Below are positions 15,517 through 24,284 of a stretch of 36,353 nt of DNA, piece by piece. This stretch comes from Treponema sp. UBA937 (GTDB lineage Bacteria; Spirochaetota; Spirochaetia; Treponematales; Breznakiellaceae), in contig DBDH01000105.1 in the NCBI GenBank assembly GCA_002293455.1, positions 1,052 through 37,404 of the forward strand, written 5' to 3'. Made by a program: the position numbers and the translations under genes. Each line of letters opens with the position of its first letter. Position 1 is the first letter of the stretch. The notes beneath the pieces are model-generated. The model saw only the letters and a program-made list of their open reading frames with translations. It was not told the origin of the DNA and ran no database searches.

Positions 15517-15587
15517 ACACAAAACAATTCATCTCCATATTTTCGGTCAATCATCAAAGCACTATCATTTCTATCAATTAAGAAAAA

Positions 15588-16184
15588 TTAAGAAAAAATG
15601 CCATGCATAAATTGTTTTACAAGTTGTTTTACTCTATCATCATCTAAAGAACTGTATCCCCGAAACCAGAACGCAATCTGCGCGTTTATATTCGATACAA
15701 AACTCAATGCCGACAACCGCGTTTTTCCTTGCAGATTCGTATGGACATTGGCAATTTGCTGAAACACTTCCTCAACCAATTCATATTGAATTTTATGATA
15801 TTCATCGGAAATCTTCGCTGCCGTTGATGTCTGGGGAACAAAATGTAAGGCCATCATCATCCGGTAAAACACAGGGTTATTCCGGGCAAAATCGATATAT
15901 GTCTTGGCGATATTAATCAAAACAGGCTTGACATCGTCTTCGTATGATTCGGGATGGGGATAATAGCGGCATACTTCCACCAAAACATCTTCCAACTGCC
16001 CGTAATATAAACTCAAAATCGATTTGAATAATCCGGCTTTGCTCCCAAAATAATAATAAAGCGTCGGTTTGGAAAGCTCTGCATCTTCAAGAATGGCATT
16101 GATGCCGACCCCATCATACCCTTTATCGGCAAAGAGTTCTAAAGCGCATTGCAGGATTTTGTCTTTATTGTTTTCATCTGTCAT
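15588..16184 (-). CDS. TetR/AcrR-family transcriptional regulator
   Basis: The 198-aa protein has the TetR helix-turn-helix near residues 10-50 (LFADKGYDGVGINAILEDA then LSKPTLYYYFGSKAGLFKSI) and a helical ligand-binding C-terminal domain. TetR proteins are usually repressors released by a small ligand. The ATG at 16184 has no Shine-Dalgarno sequence; the promoter maps so close that the mRNA may be leaderless. A palindrome sits inside its own promoter spacer, and six related palindromes lie between its stop codon and glgB. It is therefore inferred to repress itself and control glgB. The ligand is unknown. Confidence 0.9.
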   Translation of the reverse strand: MTDENNKDKILQCALELFADKGYDGVGINAILEDAELSKPTLYYYFGSKAGLFKSILSLYYGQLEDVLVEVCRYYPHPESYEDDVKPVLINIAKTYIDFARNNPVFYRMMMALHFVPQTSTAAKISDEYHKIQYELVEEVFQQIANVHTNLQGKTRLSALSFVSNINAQIAFWFRGYSSLDDDRVKQLVKQFMHGIFS

Positions 16185-16190
16185 GTGTTA

Positions 16191-16219
16191 AATGTATACC
16201 GAACGGTATATAAAGTCAA
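16191..16219 (-). promoter_or_regulatory. tetR promoter with operator in its spacer
   Basis: On the minus strand, TTGACT (16219-16214) and TACATT (16196-16191) are 17 bases apart. The perfect palindrome TATACCG-AA-CGGTATA (16195-16210 on the plus strand) fills the spacer, a classical arrangement for autorepression. Expected transcription start is at or within a base or two of the ATG at 16184. Its half-sites (TATACC/GGTATA) are four bases apart, against eight in the glgB sites. Confidence 0.6.
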
Positions 16220-16248
16220 GACAAAATTTCAAGGAAGGCGTATATGTT

Positions 16249-17751
16249 TCATGCAGGAAAAAACAGCCTCCCCTCTTTCATTTCCACAGCTCTGTCGCAA
16301 AGATATTTCACAGCGTCTTTGTTATGTGAGATAAAAAGGATCGCAAGTCCAAGACTTTCACGCAGTTCTTTTAAAAGATCAAGTATTTGTACGCCGGACG
16401 ATACATCAAGGGAACTTATCGCCTCGTCCGCGATCAAGAGGCGCGGTTCTAAAAGCAATGCCCGCCCGATGCAGACGCGCTGTTTCTGCCCGCCTGAAAG
16501 TTCGTTGACCTTCCGCGTTTTATAAGACGCATCCAACCCGACTTTGTGAAGCATTTCATCAACCTTTTGTGCGCGCAGTTGAGCGCTCTTATAAACGAAA
16601 CCTGTTTTATGAATGACAAGTGGTTCCTCCATAAGCCAGCCGATTTTTTTTAAGGGATTTAACGAAACACCCGGTTCTTGAAATACCATTTGAACAAGAG
16701 AGGATTTGTTTTTTGAATTTTGTAAACGGTCTCCGTCGATTAAAATCTCTCCCTCATAATCAACAATGCCCAGAATACAGTTTGCAAGCGTAGTTTTTCC
16801 GCAGCCGGAAATCCCGGTAAGCCCGACAATTTCCCCCGGCCTTATTTCTAAATTAACGTTATGTAAAACAGGTTTTGTTTCTTTCTTTCCAAAGAAGGCT
16901 AAGTTTCGATTAACATAAACATTGGAAACATTACGGACAGAAAGCAGAGGACTAACCAGCGGTTCAATCTGCGGCACGGCGGAGGCGGCTTCGGGATTTT
17001 CCTGTATATGCTTTTGCGGAAAAGACAAAGACGCGAAGCCGTTTTCTTCGATTATTTTTCCAGAGCTCATAATAAAATAACGAGTACAGAATTGACGTAT
17101 TATCGAAAGGTCATGGGAAATAATTATAATAGTGGTGTTGTGGTTACGGTTCATTTCCAAAAGCAAAGAAAGGATGCGCTCCTGACTTTCCGCGTCCTGA
17201 GAGCTTGAAGGTTCGTCGGCCAACAAAAGACTTGGAGCGGAAATCGCGGCAATAGCCGTCATCACTCTTTGACACATGCCGCCCGAAAGTTCGTGAGGAT
17301 ATGAGCCGTAAATATTTTCCGCGTCGGAAAACTCGAGCCGCGCAAGCATTTCCAGAGCGAGTTTTTTGTTTTCTCTTTTATTTAAAGAACCGCCAAGTTC
17401 CAGCGTTTCCGTAATTTGCTTTCCAACTTTAAGAAGCGGGTTAAGCGCCTGCTTTGTTTCCTGAAAAATGATAGAAACTTCTTTACCCCGCAAACGGCAC
17501 AGTTCCTCTTCGTTTAAAAAAACTAAATCATTCCCTTTATAAAGAATCTCACCTTGTGTTATTTTCGATCTTTGGGATAACAGACTTGGAACGGCAAGAG
17601 CGAGCGTTGTTTTTCCGCAGCCCGAAACGCCGGCGATGCCTAATATTTCGCCTCTATCAACATAAAAACTAACATCATCAACAGCCTTAATAACAGACGC
17701 GTTTTTTTTGTGGAGAACCGTTAAATTTTTTACTTCCAGCAAATGTTCCAT
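16249..17751 (-). CDS. Peptide/nickel-type ABC transporter, fused double ATPase
   Basis: The 500-aa protein is a fusion of two ABC ATPase domains of the Dpp/Opp/Nik D and F type. The first (about 1-250) has Walker A GVSGCGKTT, signature LSGGMCQRV and Walker B LLLADEPS. The second (about 275-500) has Walker A GISGCGKTT, signature LSGGQKQRV and Walker B LLIADEAIS. It powers the import system encoded by the three upstream genes. The ATG at 17751 follows the upstream stop by one base; the alternative at 17793 would overlap dppC by 41 bases. The two halves are separate genes in most bacteria, but fused forms are known. Confidence 0.92.
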   Translation of the reverse strand: MEHLLEVKNLTVLHKKNASVIKAVDDVSFYVDRGEILGIAGVSGCGKTTLALAVPSLLSQRSKITQGEILYKGNDLVFLNEEELCRLRGKEVSIIFQETKQALNPLLKVGKQITETLELGGSLNKRENKKLALEMLARLEFSDAENIYGSYPHELSGGMCQRVMTAIAAISAPSLLLADEPSSSQDAESQERILSLLLEMNRNHNTTIIIISHDLSIIRQFCTRYFIMSSGKIIEENGFASLSFPQKHIQENPEAASAVPQIEPLVSPLLSVRNVSNVYVNRNLAFFGKKETKPVLHNVNLEIRPGEIVGLTGISGCGKTTLANCILGIVDYEGEILIDGDRLQNSKNKSSLVQMVFQEPGVSLNPLKKIGWLMEEPLVIHKTGFVYKSAQLRAQKVDEMLHKVGLDASYKTRKVNELSGGQKQRVCIGRALLLEPRLLIADEAISSLDVSSGVQILDLLKELRESLGLAILFISHNKDAVKYLCDRAVEMKEGRLFFPA

Positions 17752-17752
17752 G

Positions 17753-18559
17753 CTAAGAACCTGTTTTCCCAAAACTACGGCGAAGACCTTCACCTAACAT
17801 ATGAAAAGCAATAACTGTTAACATGATAAAAATCCCGGGCGCGATGGAAATCCACGGAGCGTTAAAAAAAAAGACCTGCGACTCTTGCAGCATACGGCCC
17901 CATGAAGGTTCCGGCGGCTGAATACCCATTCCAAGATAACTCATTGACGCTTCGGCAAGGATCGCGTTAGAAAGCCCTATGACAGAAGCGGACAAAAGTG
18001 AAGGCGCGATATTAGGCAGAATATGTATAAACGTTATACGAAAAAATCCCGCGCCTATGATACGTTCCGCCCGGACAAAAGACGCGTCTTTATACTGCAA
18101 TGCTCCGGTACGCATAACACGGGTGTAACTGGGCGTAAAAAGAATTAAGAGAGCAATAAAAAGCGAGAATTGACTCGTATCCATCACCGCGGCAAATAAA
18201 AGAGCAAGAACAATTCCCGGAAAAGAATTCAGCGTATCAATAACGCGCATAATTATTTCGTTTGTTATTCCGCCAATAAAACCTGCCGTAAGCCCTAAAA
18301 TACTTCCCAAGAGCGCGGCTCCCGCGACAGTGAAAACCGCGAGAAAAAGCGAATTTCTTCCGCCTGCCATAATTCTTGAAAATACATCGCGCCCGAAATT
18401 ATCGGTTCCCAAAATATGGCTCGCGCTTGGAGCTGAAAAACGCTGCCCCGAATCCATGCTGTTGTAATCGTAAGGAGTCCAAAAAAAACTTATTACAGAC
18501 ATAATAAGAACAAGCGTTCCAAGGCAGGCTCCCGCCTTTAATTCAAAGTTATGTTTCAT
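17753..18559 (-). CDS. Peptide/nickel-type ABC permease (DppC-like)
   Basis: The 268-aa protein has about six membrane segments. It carries the conserved inner-membrane permease motif around VRAERIIGAGFFRITFIHILPNI, which docks on the ATPase, and an N-terminal SASHILGTDNFGRDVFSRIMAGGR typical of the DppC/OppC/NikC branch. It forms the transport channel with the DppB-like protein. Its ATG shares one base with the upstream stop (TAATG). Confidence 0.92.
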   Translation of the reverse strand: MKHNFELKAGACLGTLVLIMSVISFFWTPYDYNSMDSGQRFSAPSASHILGTDNFGRDVFSRIMAGGRNSLFLAVFTVAGAALLGSILGLTAGFIGGITNEIIMRVIDTLNSFPGIVLALLFAAVMDTSQFSLFIALLILFTPSYTRVMRTGALQYKDASFVRAERIIGAGFFRITFIHILPNIAPSLLSASVIGLSNAILAEASMSYLGMGIQPPEPSWGRMLQESQVFFFNAPWISIAPGIFIMLTVIAFHMLGEGLRRSFGKTGS

Positions 18560-19515
18560 TATACATGTTCCTTGGAAAGGCGTATTCTTGGATCTATTAT
18601 CATAATAACGATGTCGGCAAGAGTATTTACCGCAATTACAATAAACGCTATATAAACCATTAACGCTTGAATTAAAGGATAATCTCTTGAGGAAATCGCC
18701 GTGATTAAAAGCCTGCCTATTCCGGGAATGGAAAAAACCTGTTCAATAACAATGCTTCCCGATAACACTTCGGTAATGATCATCGCGGATACGGTAATTG
18801 CGGGAATTACAGCGTTCTTTAAAACATGACGGCGCAAAATATAAAAACGGCTTGCCCCCTTGCTTCTCGCGGTTCTTACATAATCGCTTTTAAATTCTGA
18901 ATAAATCGAACCTCTTAAAAACTTTATTAAAACAGCGGATGAAGGAACAGCGATTGCAAGCGCCGGAAAAAAAAGGCAGCCTATAAACTTAAAAAAACTT
19001 TCGCTGTAATCGGTATATTCACCGGGAATAAAAAAATGAAAAGTAAAACCAAATAAAAAAATAAAAATGAGTCCTAAGAAAAAACCTGGAGTGCTGATGC
19101 TTGCCGCCGTAAGAAAATTTACAATGCGATCTGCTAAACTTCCTTCCCGTTTAACCGTTAAAAGAGAAACAGGAAGCGCAATTAAAAAAATAAAAAAAAA
19201 CGAAAGAAAGGCAAGAGATAAACTTACGGGAAGCCGTTCTGAAATCATATCAGAAATTGCCTCTGAGCGGAAAAAAAACGAGTTCCCGGGATTTCCCCTT
19301 ATAAAATCGGCTAACCAATCAAAATAGCGGACAAACACATTACGGTTTAATCCCATTTCTTCGCGCAATGTTTCAAGCTGATCGGGACTTACCCATATTC
19401 CGCCCAATAAACCGGCGGGATCTCCCCGGATAACACTGAATATAAGAAAGCATAACAGTGAAACCAGAAACATGGTAAAAACGGCAATTACGCATCTTTT
19501 AAAAATAAAACTCAA
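18559..19515 (-). CDS. Peptide/nickel-type ABC permease (DppB-like)
   Basis: The 318-aa protein has an N-terminal membrane segment, the DppB/OppB region PDQLETLREEMGLNRNVFVR, several further membrane segments, the EAA-type loop YVRTARSKGASRFYILRRHV and the C-terminal SIVIEQVFSIPGIGRLLI typical of the branch. It appears to start with TTG at 19515, overlapping the binding-protein stop by four bases (TTGA); no better start is available without losing the first membrane helix. Confidence 0.9.
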   Translation of the reverse strand: MSFIFKRCVIAVFTMFLVSLLCFLIFSVIRGDPAGLLGGIWVSPDQLETLREEMGLNRNVFVRYFDWLADFIRGNPGNSFFFRSEAISDMISERLPVSLSLAFLSFFFIFLIALPVSLLTVKREGSLADRIVNFLTAASISTPGFFLGLIFIFLFGFTFHFFIPGEYTDYSESFFKFIGCLFFPALAIAVPSSAVLIKFLRGSIYSEFKSDYVRTARSKGASRFYILRRHVLKNAVIPAITVSAMIITEVLSGSIVIEQVFSIPGIGRLLITAISSRDYPLIQALMVYIAFIVIAVNTLADIVIMIIDPRIRLSKEHV

Positions 19516-21017
19516 TCCTTCTCTGTCCCTGTTTCGTAAATAGAAGCGAAATCAATAACATATAACGGATAATTTAACGCTCCGCCGAACCTGCCTCCGC
19601 GGAAAACAAAAAAGTAAAAAATATCCTGAATATATACGCTTGCAGCATGTTCGGTAATGATACGCTGCGCCTCTCTGTAAAGGCGGTCCCGTTCCGCGCT
19701 GTCTGTTTCAGTCAACACCGCGTCATACACGTTGTCAAAATCCGCGGCGGAAAAATTAATAAAATTATCGGCGGCCGTCGAATAATAACGCGAAAGAAAA
19801 CTTTTCGCGGAAACAATCGGGCTGTCAAGCGAAATGATTGTTGCTTCATACTGCCGCCCGGAGTAAACATCGTTAAGCCATGTCGCCCAATCGACTAATT
19901 TGATAGATGCACTTACTCCGATGTTCTCAAGCTGCGATACAATAACCTGCGCGGTATCAACGTGCATCGTGTAATTGGAAGGCACGGTTATTTCGAGCGT
20001 TAACCTGTTTCCTTCCCCAAAGCCTTCTTCCGCAAGAAGCGCGCGCGCGGTATCCGGCTCGTAAGGATACGTCAACCCGTCCTCAAAAGCCGCGAGCCCG
20101 GGGATGATAGGACTTCCCGAAGGATGGCCCGCGCCGAAAAAAGCGGCATCAATGATATTTTGAATATCAAGCCCGTAATTCAGCGCGCGCCTGACATTTA
20201 CATTATCAAGATGAGGCGCCGCGTTGTTTAAGGCAAGCACTTGCACAGACGCCGAATAATTATCAATTATATCAAACTCTTTCGCGTCAAGCTGTGCGGA
20301 CATTGCGCCTGTCAGCTTCGCGCCGTCTATACTGCCGCCGCGGAGAGCAAGCAGCAGCGCGTCATAATTCGCGAAAAACACAATCGTTACTTTTTCAAGA
20401 TGAGGCAGTCCTTTCTGCCAATAATCATCAAATCTTTTTAACACAAGATTCCGCTGAGAATTATAGCTTTCAATAAAAAACGGACCCGTCCCGCAGATGT
20501 TTTTTTCGCGTTCCGTATTATACGCTTTAACAATTCCTACCGTTAAGAACGGAAGAAACTCAGTGTCGCTTTGTTTGAGGATTATTTTGATTTTACCGCT
20601 TTCAATCGAAACATCTTGTATATTATCAAGGCCGATATATCCTGATTTTTTCGCGGTATCCAAACTGAACTTAACATCTTCGGCGCTTACAACAGAACCG
20701 TCATGAAAACGCACGCCTTCCCGAATGGTAAAATGATATACGCGCGCATCTTGCCCGACTGTCCATGATTCGGCAATACAAGGCTGCATCACTCCTTCGG
20801 TGTCGGGTTTTACAAGTCCTTCAAAAACATTAAAAAGAATACTTCTGCCGTCTGCCGTATTCGCGGGATTAAGCGGATCAAAAGTGGAGGGCTCCGTCGT
20901 AAAACCCAAACGCAATTCCCCCGCTGTTGTGTTTTGACGCGCGCAGGACAGAATAAAAACAAGAGAAACCGCCGCAATAATAAGAAAAATCAACTTAGAT
21001 GCTTTCTGCTTACTCAT
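19512..21017 (-). CDS. Peptide/nickel-type ABC transporter substrate-binding lipoprotein
   Basis: The 501-aa protein has a lipoprotein signal peptide ending FILSC (Cys25) and a family 5 solute-binding body: RLGFTTEPSTFDPLNPANT, FEGLVKPDTEGVMQPCIAES, YHFTIREGVRFHDGSVVSAE and RRALNYGLDIQNIIDAAFFG. Family members bind peptides, nickel chelates, heme or glutathione; this one cannot be assigned further. The ATG at 21017 gives the cleanest signal sequence. An ATG at 21029 would add four residues, and neither has a Shine-Dalgarno sequence. It is the first gene of a four-gene operon running down to 16249. Confidence 0.88.
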   Translation of the reverse strand: MSKQKASKLIFLIIAAVSLVFILSCARQNTTAGELRLGFTTEPSTFDPLNPANTADGRSILFNVFEGLVKPDTEGVMQPCIAESWTVGQDARVYHFTIREGVRFHDGSVVSAEDVKFSLDTAKKSGYIGLDNIQDVSIESGKIKIILKQSDTEFLPFLTVGIVKAYNTEREKNICGTGPFFIESYNSQRNLVLKRFDDYWQKGLPHLEKVTIVFFANYDALLLALRGGSIDGAKLTGAMSAQLDAKEFDIIDNYSASVQVLALNNAAPHLDNVNVRRALNYGLDIQNIIDAAFFGAGHPSGSPIIPGLAAFEDGLTYPYEPDTARALLAEEGFGEGNRLTLEITVPSNYTMHVDTAQVIVSQLENIGVSASIKLVDWATWLNDVYSGRQYEATIISLDSPIVSAKSFLSRYYSTAADNFINFSAADFDNVYDAVLTETDSAERDRLYREAQRIITEHAASVYIQDIFYFFVFRGGRFGGALNYPLYVIDFASIYETGTEKD

Positions 21018-21102
21018 AATATCTAACATATAGCATAATTAAACACACTGTACAAGAATCGCGGAAAAAAAATTGTTTTCAGATTAACATCATGATATTC
21101 AC

Positions 21103-21121
21103 GAGGCTGTCACAAAACTCC
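21103..21121 (-). repeat. Short dispersed intergenic repeat, copy 2
   Basis: This is the reverse-complement match (17 of 19) to the first 19 bases of the window. It lies 21 bases past the stop of the AI-2E-family gene. With the adjoining bases it can form a small CAAAAAC-tgga-GTTTTG hairpin on the minus strand, so it could act as a weak terminator. Confidence 0.4.
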
Positions 21122-21141
21122 AGTTTTTGCAGCAAATTCGT

Positions 21142-22218
21142 TCATGTTACAATCTTATGCTCGTTTAAAAATAAATCTAATACGGTTAAAAAAATGATAA
21201 CAAGCATAGGACCCAAAACCAATCCGTTGAATCCAAAGGAAACGATTCCTCCAAGTATGGAAAAAAAGATCACGAGAGGGTGAAGTTTTACCCGGTCTTT
21301 TAAAAACAGCGGCCGTAAAAAATTATCCAACATTGAAACAATCCCGCCGCACAAAATCATAAACACCGCACCTTTGACTAATTCTCCGTTCAAAAGCATG
21401 AAGATTCCCAAAGGCAGCCAAACAACACCGGCTCCAAGCATGGGAATGAACGCGCAAATAAGCGTCAGTATTGCAAACACCAAAGAACTTTCCACACGGA
21501 AAATCGAGAAAATGATGAAAGCAGCCATTCCCTGTATAAGAGCAACAAGGATATATCCCAAAAACAAACTGCGGGTTGTATCTTTAAACTTGCTGACAAG
21601 CGCCTGCATGTAATCACGCCGGATAAAAATCGTACTAGTAACAAGTTTTCCCAAATGCGCCCCGTCAAGGTAAAAGAAGAAAAGGCAGAAAATCATAAAA
21701 AGAAGATTGATAAAAAAATTCCCCACATTTTTTATAATTCCCGATCCTGCTTCCAAAGACCATTGAACACTTTGGCCTATGATTGATCTGGCATGATCCG
21801 AGATTTGTTCAGGCGGAATAGAAATATTACCTCCCGTTATTCGGAACACAAAATGGGAAATATCCGAATTTATATTTGAAAAGAATTCCGGATTTTTATC
21901 AAACATTGCGGAAGCGGAACGGGCAAGTTCCCGTATCTGTACAAAAAATTCGTATGCAATAAACGACAAAGGTACGGCGATTAAAACAACCGTGCAAAAC
22001 GCAAACAATGCCGCGAGACAGGTTTTCGCGATTCGGCCTCTCATGCCGGCGGATTTTATTTTCGCGGCAATTTTATGATGTAAGGGATTAAATAAAATAT
22101 AGAGCAGCGTAGACCACAAGAGAACCGAGAAAAAAGGAGAAAATAATTTGCATACTACAAGAAACAACGCGGCAAGAATTATTCCAAAGACCCATTTTTG
22201 AATATTTTTTGACTGCAC
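21142..22218 (-). CDS. AI-2E family transporter (YdiK/PerM-like)
   Basis: The 358-aa protein has about seven or eight membrane segments in the AI-2E/UPF0118 layout: two N-terminal helices, a charged extracytoplasmic segment, and a C-terminal half ending with LILTLICAFIPMLGAGVVWLP and GIVSFGFNGLVLGPM, which are family hallmarks. Members are permeases of uncertain substrate (AI-2, other small solutes or Na+/H+). The start is a GTG at 22218 that shares one base with the TPR gene stop (TAGTG), so translation is coupled to the upstream TPR gene. Confidence 0.87.
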   Translation of the reverse strand: MQSKNIQKWVFGIILAALFLVVCKLFSPFFSVLLWSTLLYILFNPLHHKIAAKIKSAGMRGRIAKTCLAALFAFCTVVLIAVPLSFIAYEFFVQIRELARSASAMFDKNPEFFSNINSDISHFVFRITGGNISIPPEQISDHARSIIGQSVQWSLEAGSGIIKNVGNFFINLLFMIFCLFFFYLDGAHLGKLVTSTIFIRRDYMQALVSKFKDTTRSLFLGYILVALIQGMAAFIIFSIFRVESSLVFAILTLICAFIPMLGAGVVWLPLGIFMLLNGELVKGAVFMILCGGIVSMLDNFLRPLFLKDRVKLHPLVIFFSILGGIVSFGFNGLVLGPMLVIIFLTVLDLFLNEHKIVT

Positions 22219-24230
22219 TACAATGCTCCTAAAATAATCTCCGCTTCTGTTCTTTTTGTATAATTGGGATTCTGTTCCAATAATTCCGCAAGATATTTTC
22301 CGGCATTAGCCGTATCGTTTAGTGTTGCATACACCTTTCCAAGTTCAAAAACAGCATCCCAATTTTCAGGTTCAAGTTTTATTAAAGCAAGATAGGCATC
22401 CTTGGCGGAATTAAGGTTCCCCGCTCCCGCATAAGCGCGTGCCAGGTTTAACCTGACGGTTGTATTGCCTGGCTGAACAGAAAGAGCTTTTTCATAATGT
22501 TCTATGCTCTTTATCCAGTTTTCTTCCATCACGTAAGCATGTCCAAGATTGTTATTAACGTCATACGCGGAAGGATTAATGGCATAAGCCTCAAGAAGAT
22601 ACGGCAGAGCTTGATGAGGAAACCCATTGTCGGTATAAATCCTGCCAAGATTATTTCTCGGAAGAATATAATTTTTATCGAGGGACGCGGCTCTGGTATA
22701 GCTTGAAATAGCCCCGTCAATATTTCCCAAACTTTCAAAGGCAAGTCCTAATGTATAATGATACATCGCGTTGGAAGGAACGCCGTCAGCCGCCTTTTGA
22801 GCAAACGCGGCCGCTTCATCGTTTTTACGCAGTGCTAGTTTTACAAGCGCTAAATTATGATTTGTCTGATAATCATTCGGTGCAATCTGCAATGATTTAT
22901 TGAACGATGCTTCCGCGGACGCGAAATCGCCGGAAGCATTCTGAACGGTTCCCAGTTCCCGCAAAGAAGCCGCGTCATTCGGGTTATGCTGCAAAGCCTT
23001 GTTAAAGGAATCAACCGCGCCGCTGTGGTCTCCTTTAGCGGAAAGGAGGCGGCCTATTTCCCTGTGGCTTCCCGCGTGATCAGGTTTTACCGATGCGGCC
23101 TTTCTATACGCGGCAAGAGCATCGTCCGGACGTCGCAGCATTCGGAGCGTTCCGCCCAAATTGTACCAGCTCAGCTCATGATTCGGGTTCAGGTGTACTG
23201 CCGATTCAAAAGACTGCCGGGCATCGGCAAATTTTCCGGCGCTGAAATAGACCTTGCCAAGATTATAACTGTAGAGGTAATTGTTCGGGTCAAGGCGGAC
23301 GGCTGCTTGTAATTCATTTGCGGCATTGTCCCACTGCTTTAAATCGTTGTAAATTTTCCCAAGGGTATAATGGGGCAAAGCCTGCGACGGATCCTTGTTA
23401 ATGGCATTCCATGCAAAATTGACAGCTTGTTTCCGGGATTCCTCCCCTTCCGCAGTGCCGAGATTGTTGGAATAATGTTCATAATAGGCTTCGCCAATGT
23501 CGGCAAGTTTCTGGGCTTCAAAACGGTTTTCTCCAGAGGGAACCCTGGACAGCGCTTCATCAAATGAAGATGAAGCAGCGGAATAATCATTTTCTTCCAG
23601 GGCAGCCCGTCCTTGTAAAACAAGATCATTGACAGCCTTCATCTGATTTTGGAGTTCCCGGGATTTACGGGCCAATTCTTCTTCTTCAGCTTTCCGCCGC
23701 TCCGCTTCCGCCGCCGCGGCTATGCGCCGTTCGGCCTCTCTTTGCGCGTTTGCCTCAGCTTCCGCTTCCAGGCGGGCCCGTTCCGCTTCCCTCGCCCTTC
23801 GGCGGTCTTCATCAAGACGGCGCTGTTCTTCTTCAAGCCTGCGTTGAGCGGCAATATCTTCCGCGCTTAAAAAAGAAGAAAATTGATTTTCGGGACCCCT
23901 GGCCGATTGTGCCGCAGACTGTGCCGCCGACTGCGCCGCTTCCCGCTCCCTTTTATTTCCGGCTATTGCTTCATCCCGAAGCGTTCTGGCATCGGCATCA
24001 TAGGTATCCGCGATAAGCAAAGCATCCAGCAGATCCAAAGCCCGCTGATGTTCGCCTCTTTCAATATATTCTTTCGCCAAAGCAAGAGTGTTGACACGCA
24101 CAGAATTGCCGCCGCTCACGGTATCTTGCCCAGGCTTTCCCCGGAACAACAATACCGCACCGACAACAAGCGCTATGAACACTACCGCCGCAGCGCTGAT
24201 AATAATGATCTTTTTCCTATCAATGTACAA
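22218..24230 (-). CDS. Large membrane-anchored TPR protein
   Basis: With a TTG start at 24230 the protein is 670 aa. It has a short positive N-terminus, one membrane helix (about 7-30), a small TPR, then an Ala/Gln/Ser repeat (QSAAQSAAQSA) and a long Arg/Glu/Ala-rich coiled coil (about 110-190). The rest is an array of ten or so TPRs with repeated A-x3-L-x-P-N linkers. It is probably a scaffold facing the periplasm. The TTG start is favoured because GAGGAG lies six bases upstream (24237-24242); a GTG at 24272 has no ribosome binding site. It sits between another TPR gene and the AI-2E-family gene. Confidence 0.85.
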   Translation of the reverse strand: MYIDRKKIIIISAAAVVFIALVVGAVLLFRGKPGQDTVSGGNSVRVNTLALAKEYIERGEHQRALDLLDALLIADTYDADARTLRDEAIAGNKREREAAQSAAQSAAQSARGPENQFSSFLSAEDIAAQRRLEEEQRRLDEDRRRAREAERARLEAEAEANAQREAERRIAAAAEAERRKAEEEELARKSRELQNQMKAVNDLVLQGRAALEENDYSAASSSFDEALSRVPSGENRFEAQKLADIGEAYYEHYSNNLGTAEGEESRKQAVNFAWNAINKDPSQALPHYTLGKIYNDLKQWDNAANELQAAVRLDPNNYLYSYNLGKVYFSAGKFADARQSFESAVHLNPNHELSWYNLGGTLRMLRRPDDALAAYRKAASVKPDHAGSHREIGRLLSAKGDHSGAVDSFNKALQHNPNDAASLRELGTVQNASGDFASAEASFNKSLQIAPNDYQTNHNLALVKLALRKNDEAAAFAQKAADGVPSNAMYHYTLGLAFESLGNIDGAISSYTRAASLDKNYILPRNNLGRIYTDNGFPHQALPYLLEAYAINPSAYDVNNNLGHAYVMEENWIKSIEHYEKALSVQPGNTTVRLNLARAYAGAGNLNSAKDAYLALIKLEPENWDAVFELGKVYATLNDTANAGKYLAELLEQNPNYTKRTEAEIILGAL

Positions 24231-24284
24231 ACGATTCTCCTCAATTCCAATACCGTAATTATAACCGATCACGGATTATGAAAT

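Larger units (their letters stand above)
15160..15587. other. Gene-free regulatory region between tetR-like gene and glgB
   Basis: No coding region is supported in these 428 bases, which are AT-rich apart from the palindromes. The content is a duplicated module with six operator-like palindromes, annotated separately, and a GGAG-type ribosome binding site for glgB at 15167-15170. No unambiguous -35/-10 pair for glgB was found; TATATA/TATATT boxes overlapping the first two palindromes are the best candidates. Confidence 0.7.

Noticed and set aside
16195..16210. Terminator hairpin upstream of tetR
   Set aside because: The palindrome has no T run and lies between -35 and -10 boxes; an operator explains it better.
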